Origin: Sciurus carolinensis
Taxonomy: Eukaryota; Chordata; Mammalia; Rodentia; Sciuridae
Direction: 5' to 3'
Length of the DNA: 64,000 nt
Assembly: GCF_902686445.1 (NCBI RefSeq)
Contig: NC_062222.1
Location: forward strand, 136,531,035 to 136,595,034
Of this stretch, positions 15,962-29,225 are shown piece by piece. Both the position numbers and the translations under genes were made by a program. Within the stretch, counting starts at the first letter, position 1; every line of letters starts with the position of its first letter. The notes under the pieces are model-generated. The model saw only the letters and a list, made by a program, of their open reading frames with translations. It was not told the DNA's origin and did not search any database.

Positions 15962-16371
15962 TGTCCAGTAGGGCGACCAGAACAGGAGGAAGAGGCTCAG
16001 CATGTCTTCATATAAGGTCTCTCTGCTTTTCGGCCTGAACTTTTGGGCTAAAGGCACCTACCAGCCACCATGATCCGAAACACTTGACCATAGAAGGAGC
16101 CAAAAGAGGTGGCACCTGAGTTCCTGGGAGACCTCTGCCTATTCCCAGGAAAGACTTGGACACTGCTCCCTTTGGGAGCCCAGCCCCCTCCCTCATGACT
16201 CCTGTCCTGGATCTCTTTAATTGCTCCACTCCCTGGTGCAAAAAGCTAATTTGTGAGCAAAGCCCCCTCCTCCATTCTCCACTGAATAAAGCTCGCTCAC
16301 TCTTCTGCCACTCTATCTCTTGTGTCCCTGGCCTTATCAAGCAGCAGCAGAATTGGATATTTTCTGTTACA
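15962..16371 (+). mobile_element. Solo retroviral-type LTR (candidate)
   Basis: The segment starts with TGTCC and ends with TTACA. It contains a polyadenylation signal within actgaataaagctcgctcac (about 16280), followed by a pyrimidine-rich U5-like end. This layout is typical of a class I endogenous retroviral LTR. No internal gag, pol or env sequence flanks it, and I could not see a convincing target-site duplication, so the boundaries are approximate. Confidence 0.5.
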
Positions 16372-17480
16372 GTTTCGGTGATGTTGGGAGTAGACAGGAG
16401 GCATCCTAGGGTTTTGAAAACATTTTATTGCCAAAGAAAATTCCAAGCCGGGTCTGTTGAAACCTGTGGCCATTCTACCCCAGGGCAGTGCGGAGCCTTG
16501 CCCACACCGCAGGAAGCAGGCAGCAGGCTTCAGAAGCTGCACCACCCCGCAGGGGCGCACCTCCCAGGTGGGCTTCATATGTGGCCGGGGAAGGTAATAA
16601 ATGAAGAAGAACCTCGCGGGGCATGGCAGGCCACCCAAGGAAGAGGCAAAGCAGGTCCCCTAGAAGAGGACCAGGCGCTCAGGGCCCTCCGGGGCTTCTG
16701 CTCTTCCTGCCCAGTGGCCTTTGATGACTCCCATAGACTGTGTGTTCCCTGTTCTTCCTGAAAGGAAGCTTTAGAGGGCTGTCCCATGTGGACTTCTTGC
16801 CGCTCGGAGCTCTCCGAGGAGCTCCCAACCCAGTAACTATGGCCCCTGCAGAGGAAGTGACCCAAGAGAACCAGAGAGCGCCCACACAAAAGCTGCGTTG
16901 CACAGCGTGGTATCCGGTGGCATACCGCGCCTCTGCGGCACTGTTGGCAAGTCCAGCCACACTCCAGGAGAGGAGATCAGCTCGCTTGTGGAGGAGAGGA
17001 GAGCAGAGAATCTGTGGGTGTTTTAGAACCACCGCCAGCACCGCCATTGCATTCCAGTCATGGCCTGTTTTTTAAAACGCCATTGAGTCCAAAAATCTGA
17101 AGACAAATCACCAGGATTAACAACAGAGCTTCTAGCGTTTCAAGGTCTCTGGAGACAAAACCAGCACATGAAGTCAGGAGTGTCTCTCTTCACCAGAATC
17201 AAAGAGGAAATCCTTGGCTTTCCTTGTGTGGCGAATCTTCAGTCTAGTGGCCTCGCACGTGGCCTTCGCAGGAGGACACCAGTCACTAGGGCTCACCCTC
17301 ACCCAGCACATGATCACCGCTGTTTTCAATGCCACAGACAGAGGTTCCAGGTGAATATGATGAGTCTTGGAGGGACGCCGTTAGACACACTCAAGGGGTG
17401 GCTGGGAGAGTGTGTGTATAAATCGTAATGTGTGAAATATCCTTATGCATGAAATCACATAAGACGCATTGAAAACAACT
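16372..17480. other. Intergenic, no gene recognised
   Basis: A reverse-strand AATAAA lies at about 16420, and overlapping open frames occur on both strands (for example minus 16679-17047). I found no recognisable protein family, so I do not call a gene here. Confidence 0.4.
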
Positions 17481-17830
17481 GAGTAGACTGGATGGGCATC
17501 ATGGTCCTGCATGAGGAGAATCCTGGGGTGTACCAGGCATGGATCCAAGGTATGGACTGGGCTTGAGCACAGAACACTGGGCTCTCTTCATGTCACATGA
17601 GAACACTGTGATGAGCTGGTGCTTCTTGGGCCATCCTGGTCCCCAGTAGAAGTCTGCTCTTCCCTGTAGTATGGTATTGTAAACATGTAACCTGAGCAGT
17701 GGCCTGGCTGTCTCATTAAAACGATTGGTTCTCACTTCATATATAAACTACTGCACTTCCTGAATAAATTGAGTCTGCATCACAGAACCTGCTCCGGGCG
17801 TCTGAGTTAAGGGGAACCGTCGCACCCACT
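17480..17830 (+). mobile_element. LTR-like segment (weak)
   Basis: The stretch ends with an AATAAA (in cctgaataaattgagtctgc, about 17760) followed by about 60 bp of U5-like sequence. This resembles the end of an LTR, but the 5' boundary and family are not clear. Confidence 0.3.
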
Positions 17831-18399
17831 CCCTTCCCGAGAGGCCAACCCACATCTGACAACATTGCAGACTAGTCTAAGGAGTCAGCAGCCCTGACAG
17901 AAGTCTCCTCGGCAGAACCAGAACTCTCCTGAGAGGGAGCCAGGTGGGGCACTTCCACACTGTCTGGAGCACCAGCCCTCTGTGGAGCTAGTGGGAGCTC
18001 AGTCAGTGCAGCAGTGGCCAGGAGACGGAGACCAACCACAGCACGGATGACCCTACACACACGTGTCACACGCAGAGGCTGGAAGCACCGACTGGTGCTG
18101 CGCTGCAGCCCAGGGCCGTGGAGGAGAGTCCGTGTGTCGCACGGGGACCACCAGCTGTACGTGGGGGGGACCCTGCAATTAGGGCCCCACCCCAAACAGC
18201 TCAAGAATCATCTCCAGATGGTTAGCCACAAATAGGAAAATCTAAGCACTAAGTATTTCATAATATAAAGGAAAAATGTTATGACCTCAGGGTAGGAAAG
18301 GATTTCTTAAGGCCAAAACAACAAAGCATAAAAGAAGAGTTGATATTTTGTCTTCACCAACTAAAATCTTATACATGAATTTTTTTAATGAAGACTAAT

Positions 18400-18510
18400 T
18401 TTTTATGATACTTTATTTATTTTTTTTAGTTGTCAGTGGACTTTCATTTTATTTTATTTATATGTGGTGCTGAGAATCGAACCCAATGCTTCACACATGC
18501 TAGGCAAATG
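18400..18510 (-). repeat. ID-type SINE
   Basis: The reverse tail (tttttagttgtcagtggact) is followed by gtggtgctgagaatcgaac and acacatgctaggcaaatg. Confidence 0.78.
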
Positions 18511-18511
18511 T

Positions 18512-18800
18512 TTACAGCAACACTTTTCACCATAGTGCAAGGGTAGCACCAACCCCATGGCCATTGATGGGTGACTGCAAAAACAAACTGTGAAATACCC
18601 ACACCACGGAACCCCATTCAGCCACTTAAGTCACATGCTTAAGCTGGTGAACCCAAGCATACTGTAGTAAGGGCTCAGGACGGACTCAGTGGTGGAGCGC
18701 GTGTGGCATGTGTGCGGGGCTGGGTGCCCCCAGCACCCGGCACACACACACTAGGAACCCAGACACAAAAGGCCACATTTGTATAGTTCCTCTTTTCCCC
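18512..18800 (+). mobile_element. Ancient L1 ORF2 3'-end fragment
   Basis: The blocks ccccatggccattgatgggt, accccattcagccacttaag and acacaaaaggccacatttgt are in the order found at the 3' end of old L1 ORF2. An ID SINE (18671-18752) splits it. Confidence 0.55.
18671..18752 (+). repeat. ID-type SINE, diverged
   Basis: It contains gggctcaggacggactcagt, gtgtggcatgtgtgcgggg and cccccagcaccc, with a CA-rich tail. Confidence 0.65.
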
Positions 18801-18870
18801 CGGTGGTGAAGATGGAACCCAGAGACTCCCCCTTGTGAGGCAGACACTCCCACTGAGCTACCCCAGCCTG
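18791..18870 (-). repeat. ID-type SINE
   Basis: Reverse-orientation motifs: ggtgaagatggaacccag, then cactgagctaccccagcc. Confidence 0.65.
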
Positions 18871-18954
18871 GTGTGACACCTCGCTTGTCACATTATGAAC
18901 TGCACTGTGTCTTCACCAAACTCCCGTTGAAGCCCTGACTGGATTTGGAAATTG

Positions 18955-19400
18955 TTTTAGTCAGCTTGGTGTTGCTGTGTCCAAAGGGTCTGACAAGCAC
19001 AATTTTAGAGAAGGAAAAGTTTACTTGGTGCTGACCATTTCAGAGGTCTAGAGACAGCCGACTCCATGGCTATGGCCCAGGGGGAGGTAGAAACGGTGTT
19101 AGAGGGAGTGGCACAGGAAAGCGGCTCAGGACATGTCATCCAAGACCCAGAGACAGCTCCGCTCACCAGGGACAAAATACATACCCAAAGGCATACATAC
19201 AAAATACATACCCCCAATGCCCTCCTCCTCCAGCCACACCCCACCTACCAGTCACCACCCGGTTAGTCCCCGTTGATCAGGGGATTAATTCGCTGATTAG
19301 GTGCAGGCTCTCATGACCCAATCACTTTGCCGCTGGACTTTCTTGCATTGTCTCACAAACTGTGAGCTTTGGGGGGACACTTCACATCTAGACCACAACA
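18955..19400 (-). mobile_element. MaLR-type LTR, antisense
   Basis: Read on the minus strand it starts tgttgtggtctagatgtga, contains ctaatcagcgaattaatccc and a CCCCACC-rich block, and ends with the polyadenylation region (aaacttttccttctctaaaa) before agctgactaaaa. This is the consensus order for MST/MLT-type LTRs. A local duplication of acaaaatacatac lies inside. Confidence 0.7.
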
Positions 19401-21335
<1,935 letters not shown>

Positions 21336-21507
21336 CGCCTCCCTGCCCGACCTCTCCTCTGAGATGCCAGGGGACTTCCAGGTTCTAAGTGTGATGAGGC
21401 GATTGTTGGATGACAGATATTCTCACGGGGTGATGAAAAAGTGTTGTGGTGAGAGGGAACTGGCGGCTGCAGAACATTGTCATTACACTAAACTGCGCGG
21501 GATCTGG

Positions 21508-21645
21508 GCTGGGGCTGGGGCTCAGTGGCAGAGCGCTTGGCCTGCACATGCAGGGCACTGGGTTCGAGTCTCAGCATCACATAAATAAGTAAAATAAAGG
21601 TGTTGTGTCCATCTACAACTAAAATTTTTTTAAAAATTTAAAAAG
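21508..21645 (+). repeat. Sciurid ID-type SINE with long tail
   Basis: It contains ggctggggctcagtggcaga, gcgcttggcctgcacatgc, gggttcgagtctcagcatc and the diagnostic tail aaataaggtgttgtgtccat-like sequence ending in an A/T run. Confidence 0.87.
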
Positions 21646-21654
21646 CACAGAAAC

Positions 21655-21960
21655 TTACACTTTAAAGTGGTTCATGGTATATTACATGAATTTCACCTTG
21701 AATTTTTAAAAAAACTACAGCCAGAAAGTGGAATGGCAGCTGCCAGGGCTGGAGGGTGGAGGGGGACAGGGAACTCGTGTTTAATGGGGACAGGTTTCTG
21801 TTTGGGAAGATGGAACATTCTGGAGCTGGATGGTGGTGATGTGGCACAGCGGTGTTCATTGCTCAAAGCCTTGAACTGCGCACTCAGGTCGAAACGGTAG
21901 CTTTAGGTTGTGCATATTTTGCCACAGAATTTCAAGTAAAATATTGATCATGAAAAAAAA
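21655..21960 (+). mobile_element. L1M 3' UTR fragments
   Basis: The blocks 'ggcagctgccagggctggag', 'gtttgggaagatggaacatt', 'gagctggatggtggtgatg' and 'gcatattttgccacagaatt' match, in order, the 3' UTR of old L1M elements. A short extra end piece precedes them (21655-21715). An A run closes the segment. Confidence 0.65.
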
Positions 21961-21999
21961 TAGAGTACTATCTTCTCAGTCTTTCTATAAACCTAAAAC

Positions 22000-22112
22000 A
22001 TCTAAGAAAAAGTCTGCTTTTAAAAAGGTAGTCAGCCTCAACTGGGAGAACATATTTGCAACACACACTCTGGAGAAAGAGTTTACACTGTATAAAAAGA
22101 ACCCAGCGGAGA
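22000..22112 (+). mobile_element. Small L1 ORF2 remnant
   Basis: A short translation, NWENIFATHTLEKEF, resembles the WEKIFATH segment of L1 ORF2 also seen in the larger L1 at 46960-46990. It is very short, so the call is tentative. Confidence 0.4.
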
Positions 22113-22860
22113 TTCTCCAGGGAAGTCTTCCAGGACTGGACGCACTTTCTCCCACGCTTAGAAAGACAGGGACACCGCCTCTCTCCTAAACACCTTTAAA
22201 TGTTCTGCACATACGCTTCAAGCCCACCTCAACCAGACCCTTCCTTCACTCATTTCTACTGCAAACATAACCACTTACCACAACCCCGCAGCACAAAACA
22301 ACACAACGGTATCATCGCAGCTTTGACAGTCAGAAGCACCAGTGGGATCAGCAGGCGTCTCCGCTCTGGGTCTCACATGGCCCAAATCAGGGGCTTGAGC
22401 TGCTGGGCTCTCAGGGGAGGCTGTGGGAGGCAACTGCTTCCCCGCTCGCTCAGGTTGTCAGCGGAACACAGATCCTGTGACTGTAGGATGCAGGCGGCTG
22501 TTCCCTTGCTGATGGTCAGCTAGGGACCACTGTCCACTCCTAGAGGCCACTCTGGTCTTTGCATGGGGTTACCTGAATCTCAGAACCAGTGGTTTATCAG
22601 ATCCTTCTTATGTTTTGGATTTGTCCAGAACCAACCAGTCAACCAACAAGCTGTGAAGCTAGGGTCCACATCCTCTGGACCTGCGTCAGCGGGGGCCGGT
22701 CCAGCCATCTCATACTTGGAGGAGCCTGCTTTCTTCTGTCTTCCTTTTTCTCACTCTGACTCTATTCCAAGAGCTCTCTGCTCTTAAGGGCTCTGTGATT
22801 AGATTGGTCCACCTGTATGATATAGGTTATTTCTATAAGATTTTTAAAAAGCAATAAACG
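22113..22860. other. Intergenic, nothing recognised
   Basis: It has no gene or nameable repeat; short open frames only. Confidence 0.4.
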
Positions 22861-22865
22861 AATTT

Positions 22866-23028
22866 TCTGTGGTTGGGGGGATGGAACCCAGGGTCTCCCA
22901 CATGCTAGGCAAGCATCCCCACCCAAGACCCTTAATTTTATTTTTATTTTTATTTTTCCTGGTACTAGGGATTGAACCCAGGGCCTTGTGCATGCTGGGC
23001 AAGGGCCACACCCAGCAAGACCCTTAAT
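22866..23028 (-). repeat. Two adjacent ID-type SINEs
   Basis: Two reverse-oriented ID bodies lie in tandem: 22866-22930 (ggatggaacccagggtctcc, catgctaggcaagcatcc) and 22935-23028 (preceded by a ttttattttta tract, then actagggattgaacccaggg and gtgcatgctgggcaaggg). Both are followed by the same words, aagacccttaattttaa, so the first may be a partial duplication of the second or share its target. Confidence 0.75.
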
Positions 23029-24320
23029 TTTAACTGCTTCGACATATTCCCTTTTGCCATGCAATATATGATGTATGCATAATTATAAAATATATGCAAC
23101 TCGACGCAATCACAGAGCCCGGCCAGGGATTAGGATGTGGGCATCTTTGGTGCGTGCAGACGGGGCTGGGAAAGTGTCGCCTGGGCCTAGGCAGGACAGC
23201 TCAATGAGGTTCTGAGGCTTGTGGCCTGAGTCTGAGTCTAGGATGGCTGTAGCATGTGTCAAACGAACTGGGCCACTGTTGCAGGCAGGCAAAGACAGGG
23301 ACGCCTCGGGTTTGGCAGCAGCATCCAGGACCAGATAGTGGGAGGAAGCTTTTCAGACCAGGGGACCTGCTTGGCCAGAAGCGTGAGCCCAGGCAGAGGA
23401 AAGAGCTAAGGAGCGGGTCAGGGCCCACATGGCCAGAGCCCAGCCTCGTCTGGGAATGTGGCTGGGCAGGGGCGGGGAGCAGGGTGAGGTCTGCGCCTGC
23501 AGTCTGTGTGTCTGGAGGTGTGGGCAGCGGCTCACGCTGAGGGAGGTCCTGACGCATTCTCAATGGGCAGCTTCTTTGATGTTTGGTGGAAAAATACTTC
23601 TTAACTTTTGAAATGAAATACCAACGGCCAAAGAAGTCGCTCTGTGCACAGCCCTTCACACGGTGCTATCCAAACTTCAAGTGCACCTGAACCCCTGGTC
23701 TTGCTTAACTGCAGGTTCTGGGCTGGTGCCTAAGCAGCTGGTTTCTGATAAGCTCCCAAGTGAGGCCTCACTGCTGGACAAGGTACCAGGGCCTTGGAAG
23801 TTAAGGGTGGTTTGAAAACCTTAGAGAAGCAGAGCAATGGGGAAACAGTTTGAGCAGGTCCACAGTACTAAGGTTTGTGGTGGGGAGAGGAACTGGGGAT
23901 GTACAGAGGGAAATGGGCACCTGACCTGCCTCTGTCATCGCACTCCCCAGCCTGCTGTGATCATTATGCTGTATTTGCCACCAACTTCAGACACCCACTT
24001 CCCACCCCCAAATCTATACTCCTTATTTATCGCATCAGAAATACAAATGTGTCTTATGTCATGGCTTAACCAATGGACAACCAGGGGCCACCTGGAACAA
24101 AAGAAACAGGGCTGGGCTTGCCAGCGCTGAGGACTGAGGTCTGCACCCCTCTGGGGAGCCCCAGCCTCCAAGGTCCCTTTCCTGACTGTGCACAGAGGCC
24201 AGACCTTGGGTGATTATACAGTACTGTCACATGGACAAGGGCAGGGGCAGGAAGCAAGCGAGGGTCCGCAACCCCATGTATTATGTCTGCTAAGGCAAGC
24301 CTATTTGCAGTGAAGAGACA
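23029..24320. other. Intergenic, nothing recognised
   Basis: No gene or clear repeat was identified. Open frames on both strands at about 23200-23660 are overlapping GC-rich artefacts without domain features. Confidence 0.4.
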
Positions 24321-24325
24321 GACTG

Positions 24326-24499
24326 CTCGGTTTCGTGATGTATGCCTGTAATCCCAGCCTCTCAGGAGGCTGAGGCAGGAGGATTGCAAAGTTCAAGGCC
24401 AGCCTCAGCAATCTAGAGAGGTCCTATCTCAAAATAAAAAACAAAGTACCCAGGATGTGACTCAGTGGTAAAGCACACCTGGGTTCAGTCCCCAGTACC

Positions 24500-24531
<32 letters not shown>

Positions 24532-24545
24532 GACAGAGAGAAAGG
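24326..24545 (+). repeat. Dimeric B1-ID SINE ending in (AG)n
   Basis: The B1-like left half (tatgcctgtaatcccagcct, ggaggctgaggcaggagg, tcaaggccagcctcagcaat) is followed by an ID-like right half (ccaggatgtgactcagtgg, gttcagtccccagtacc). The 3' tail has become an (AG)n microsatellite at about 24500-24541. Confidence 0.85.
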
Positions 24546-25439
24546 AAGAACCCCTGAGAAACCTGCAGTGTTCATTTGATGCAGAGCTCACCACACCACC
24601 AGCTGCTCCCCAGGATCCTCCTCCTCTTCTCTCAGCAGATCCGCATCTGCGCCCAGAGCAAGGGAAGATGCTCGTGGAGGAAGATCTGACTCCCCAGAAG
24701 GGACACCAGCCCTGCTGCACACCACCCTGTGGCTTCAAACAAGCAACTGTCTCTAAAATGACGTTCAAACTGTTGTGTCCCTTAGGTTCCTTGGAGCGGG
24801 GCATTCCACTGGGTTTGGGCTCATGTCCAGGCTGCCTCCTGGACAACTGTAGTCTGCCCCAAGCTGCACTTTGAGGACAGATGTCCGGGACCTTTCTGAG
24901 TCTGGGAATTTAACTGTGACCCAGTCACACTGGCACTTCCACGTTGGTCCCGTGTCTGGACTGAGCCTCACTGGGCAGCACAAAATTCCTGGTTGCAGAC
25001 ATGCCCTGAGATCTCTCCCACTAAACAGAAGCTGCAGAACAAATGCAGTCCATCTTTGGTCTTGCTCCCATGGCCACCGTGACACCCTTGAGGTGCCCGG
25101 GTAGTCACGGCCGTCCGGGCTTATTCTTCACTCCACAGTCCTAGGTGCAAGCTGAACTCCGCACTCAGATCAGCGCTCTTAGCCACACAGCCGCCCACCG
25201 GGGCAGCGCCTCAACTGTCAGTCACCGAAGGCTTGCAGAGGGAAATGGGCACCTGCAGGGCAGGGCTGCGAGGCTGACGCCATTGGGGAGGTCGGCCCTC
25301 GCCAATGGGGCCAGGAGAGGAAGCCGAGGTGCCTGGGTGCTGAGGCAGAAAGCTGGCCCCCACAGCCTGGAAGGGGACATGCGCACACACTGGGTTGCCG
25401 CCCGGCAAGGGGCACGCTCAGGCCCTCCGCAGGTTGAGG

Positions 25440-25600
25440 CTGGTGGGGCTGAGACTGGGCGTGGCCGATGATGGGGCGGGGCTGGGAGGAGTTGATAGTG
25501 TAGGACTGAAATCGGGCGGGGCTGAGGATGGGGCGGGGCCTGGGCGGGGCGTGGGCGGGCCGGGCCGCGGTGAGCGGGGGCAAGGGGTGGGGCTTCCCCT
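25440..25600. promoter_or_regulatory. Isolated GC-box cluster / small CpG island
   Basis: About 160 bp carries at least five Sp1-type GC boxes (ggggcgggg or gggcgggg): near 25474, 25514, 25530, 25541 and 25552, then a ccgggccgcggtgag stretch. The boxes are partly arranged as imperfect repeats of a gatggggcggggctg unit. No recognised gene starts here on either strand. It could be the promoter of a noncoding transcript, an enhancer-type island, or simply a GC-rich minisatellite. Confidence 0.5.
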
Positions 25601-26454
25601 GGTGACTTCCAGTGGTTGAATTTTCTTAACCTGCTCAGGAGCCAGTTTATTTATTAAAGACAACAGAAGTTATTTGGGTAAGATCAGGTTCCTTTTTTTT
25701 GTTGTTTTTGTTCTTTACACTTCCAAATACTTTTTAAAAATTTAAATTTTGAAATAAAGAGTAAAGGTAAAATGTTCAGCTGTCTTCGAAACCTTCAGGC
25801 TCCTTTTCTCGCTAGTCCCATCTCTTGGGGGTCTGTGGAAAGAAAGGAAGCACGGTGGTCAGGCAGGCAGGCAGGGCGGGTGCTCGCAGGTGGTCTGGGC
25901 CGCCATCGCTGCAACTCAGGCAGCTCTACCTGCATCTTGTTAGTGCTCTGCACAACTCCCCGGTGAAACTGGTGCTGGGGGCGCTTTGTGGGTGAGAGAT
26001 GGTCAGAGTCCAGGAGGGCGGGTCTCCCCTTGGCTTCCAGAACCTCTGCACCTCCCAAACTCAATTCCAGGAAGCAGGCTCTGTGGCCCCATGTTGACCC
26101 CAGGCCCAAGCCCGCTTCTCCCATCCAGCCCTGCCATGGAGTCTTCCTGCTGCGCTCACTAGCACCCCCAGGCTATGTGTTGCTGCTCCCAACTCCGCCC
26201 TCTTACCTGCACCTGAGCTTGCTGATTGGTCCCCTAACAGATGGGCACACTTGATTCTCTCCAGTACCCCCAGCGTCCAGCAGGAGAATTCCCACAGATA
26301 TTTGCTTCACTGAACCCAGAGCCAGACAGGAGCTGGAGGAACCCAAATGCCCCAGGAAGGTCCAGCAGGAGTTTGGCTGCCCAGCGCTGGCAGGTGGACT
26401 TCCAGTGTGGTTGGATCTCTGATTTTCAAGTTAGAAATCTACGTTCTTGGAAGG

Positions 26455-26850
26455 TGGAATCTTCTTTTTGAACATTGGTAATGTCTCCTTGTTTGGAAAT
26501 GGGGTCATTGCAGATGTAATGAGTTCAGATAAGGTCATGCTGGACCTCAAGGATGGGCTCCTAATCCAGTGTGACTGGTGTCTTTCTAAAAAGACTTGGG
26601 GAAGACGGCCACGTGACCAAGGCAGAGACCAGGAAGGAGGCAGCTGTGAGGCAAGGAGGGCCCAGCCGCCTCACAGTCTCGGGGCGGGTCCAGGAGCGGA
26701 TTCCCCTGCCAGAGCCCGTGAAGAGACTGGACCCTGACACCTTGATTTTGGACTTCGGGCCTCCAGAGCTGTGAAGAACAATTTCTGTTGTGTTCGGTCG
26801 CCTGGTTTGTGGTGATTGGTCACGGCAGCCGCTAAGAAAACATCACGTTG
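26455..26850 (+). mobile_element. MaLR-type LTR, sense
   Basis: The landmarks run in LTR order: tggaaatggggtcattgcag, atgtaatgagttcagataag, gctcctaatccagtgtgact, then gacaccttgattttggactt and ccagagctgtgaagaacaat near the 3' end. It is diverged, with no internal region. Confidence 0.6.
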
Positions 26851-29040
26851 GGAATGCTCTCAGGAACAAGCAGCAGAAACCTCCCGTGGGCTCAGCCACC
26901 CACAGTGTTGCAAGGGGCTGCTGCCTCTCCGTAGCCGCTGCCAGGTCACAGGAAGGCAGAGGGCAGAAGGGCTGCGGCTCCCTTGTTATCGGCCAGAATT
27001 GGTGCATGGGGGCTGGGAGATGGCCCCTGACTCACAGCTACGTGGTACTTGACCCCGACTTTCGGGGTGGCCCCGAGAAACTCATTTTCTCAAGCTTCAC
27101 CCTCCTCCCTCATCAAATATTTGTCTGAAACATTATCAAGGATAAAACTGGTTTGAACCAGAACCTGTGTGGGCAAGGCGATGGAGTCTGGCTGGTTTAC
27201 TTCCTCACCCTGAGCCTCTGCTTCCCTTTCTACAAAGCATGAAGGCTCCCCCTTCTTCCTTCACTGTCCTACTCCCTGATGAGGTCTCCACCAGCTCCCA
27301 GGTGTCCTTTGGGCTGTGGATGCAGGAACTCTGAACCAGTGATGGCTGGAGGGCTTCTTACTCCACAGCCTCTCACTGGCCTCCCTGCCTCCAGCCTCAT
27401 CTCCTCATTCAAGTCTCACACCAGCTGCTGAGTGGGCCTCCTTCTGAGCACAAATTCAACCATGTGTCAGCTGAAGACCCTGCAGACCATCGCTCTTGCC
27501 CGTCAGCACCATCTGTAATCTCTGGACCCATCAGCTCCTCCATGAGGTCACCACAGAGCTCTGACATACAACTGAAGCTATGAGGCTCCACAGGATCAAG
27601 TCCAACTGGAGCTGGTCTACAGGGCTGTTCCTGGCCTCTGTCCTTCTGGACACCAAGGCCATCCCGAAGTGCCAGGTCTCTGTGCCTCTCTGTTCCTTGC
27701 TGTCCTTACTGTCCTCCAGCCTCCCTCCCTCTCCACATGCCACTCCACTCTCCAGGTGCTGGTCACGGGCCAGCTGGGCCCCACCTTCCTCCATGCCTCT
27801 CTACTTCCCCTGCTCGGTCACCTCTCCCTTGCTGCCCCACCTGCTGGGGACCTCCATGGCTCCATGTACATCCCCCCGCCCAGGGCAAGGCCTGGGTCTC
27901 TGCTGGCTGTACTCCAGGTTGGACCAGGGATCATACACCAGGGGCCTTGGACCGTGTCCACTGAGCATGGACGTCTGCCTCAGAATGCCCCATCTGACTC
28001 AGACACAAAGGACAGAAGAAGGTCACTTCCTCAAAGCCTTCGCCACTGCACGTCACCCTCAGAACAGGCCGGGAAGGCCAGACCTTGCCCGTCCCACCTC
28101 ACGCCTATGGTTTCCTCAGACCTCCTAGGGCCAGAGTTGCTGCAGACATTTCCTGCTGCCTGTCCCTGGGGCTGGGTGGCCTCAGCAGCAGAGTGGCAGC
28201 ACCCTGGCTCCAGGCAGGGGCTGCAGCTCCACAGCTTCCCTATTCCCAGTCACGCCTTTGTCCATTAGGCAGGGTCCCCTTTGGCTCTGCTGACCTGGTT
28301 AATATGTCGGAACCTGCCACTCTAGTTCTTCATCTGGTCTCTGATGCTGGACAAGAGAGGCCCTGCATCCACGTGAGCAGTGAGTGCCCGGGGCTCTGCA
28401 GACTGGCTGGGGTCCCCACCAGGGCACCCTGCGCTGCTCCCTTGCCTCCTGACCACGCTTCCTCTGCCCTGAGTGGAACTCCAGCTGGCTGATGGTGGGG
28501 GGAGCTTAAACTGGGGCGTTCCTCCTGGGGTCAAGGAGCTTCCTCTCCCACTTGGCCTTGATCCCGCGGCCTCCCTCCCGCAGCCAGCAGAAGCCCTCTT
28601 CCCCAGCTCTCTGCACCACCCAGTCTGCCCGCACGCTGCAGCCCTTGGACTGCTTCCTGTTCCCAGGACCCCACAGCAGCTGGCTGCTGTAAGGGAGACC
28701 CTGGCTGCTGACTGCAGGTGCCCAGGCCCGGAGGGAGGGAAGTAAAAGGACCCCAACCTGGTCAGGGACGGAGAGAAGGCAATATGCGTGGCATAATTCA
28801 CAATCTCTTTGGGGAAAAACTAGCTTCCAGATCAATGTGATTCTGGTTACATTTTGAATAGAGAACTGGCCAGGGGGGCAAGCTGCCTGTCCCGAGGCGG
28901 GTCAGCACGCACAGTCGGGCAGCTGTGCTCCCTAGCCAGGCCTCCTTTCTGTCATGTTCACTCTATCATGACCTGACCACCTTTTCAAAATCCCTGCAAG
29001 GGTACATACAGTGAGAAGCCCTTGAATAGGTCACTGTAAC
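26851..29040. other. Intergenic, no gene recognised
   Basis: It has long open frames on the plus strand (27580-28128 and 27669-28268), but they overlap in different frames. Their translations are Pro/Leu/Ser-rich and lack a domain, so they look like compositional artefacts. No repeat was confidently named. Confidence 0.4.
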
Positions 29041-29225
29041 TTTTTGATTTTTTTGCTACCAGGGATTGAATGCAAGGGTGTTTAACCACTGAGCTACACC
29101 CCTGCCCTTTTTGTATTTTATTTAGATACAAGATTGCACTAAGTTGCTGAGGCTGGCCTTGAACTCACCATCCTCCTGCCTCAGCCCCAGCTGCTGGAAT
29201 TACAGGCCTGCCCACAATGCCTGCC
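29041..29225 (-). repeat. Dimeric B1-ID SINE, antisense
   Basis: On the plus strand: accagggattgaatgcaagg, aaccactgagctacacccct, then the reverse B1 half (aagttgctgaggctggcctt, tcctcctgcctcagccccag, ggaattacaggcctgccc). Confidence 0.83.

Noticed and set aside
16415..17110. Possible minus-strand processed transcript, with a reversed AATAAA at about 16420 and open frames of up to 122 codons
   Set aside because: I could not match any frame to a protein family and saw no poly(A) remnant. It remains an unassigned possibility only.
27580..28268. Two overlapping open frames of 182 and 199 codons
   Set aside because: They lie in different frames over the same DNA, are rich in Pro/Leu/Ser, and have no domain, so they look like composition effects.
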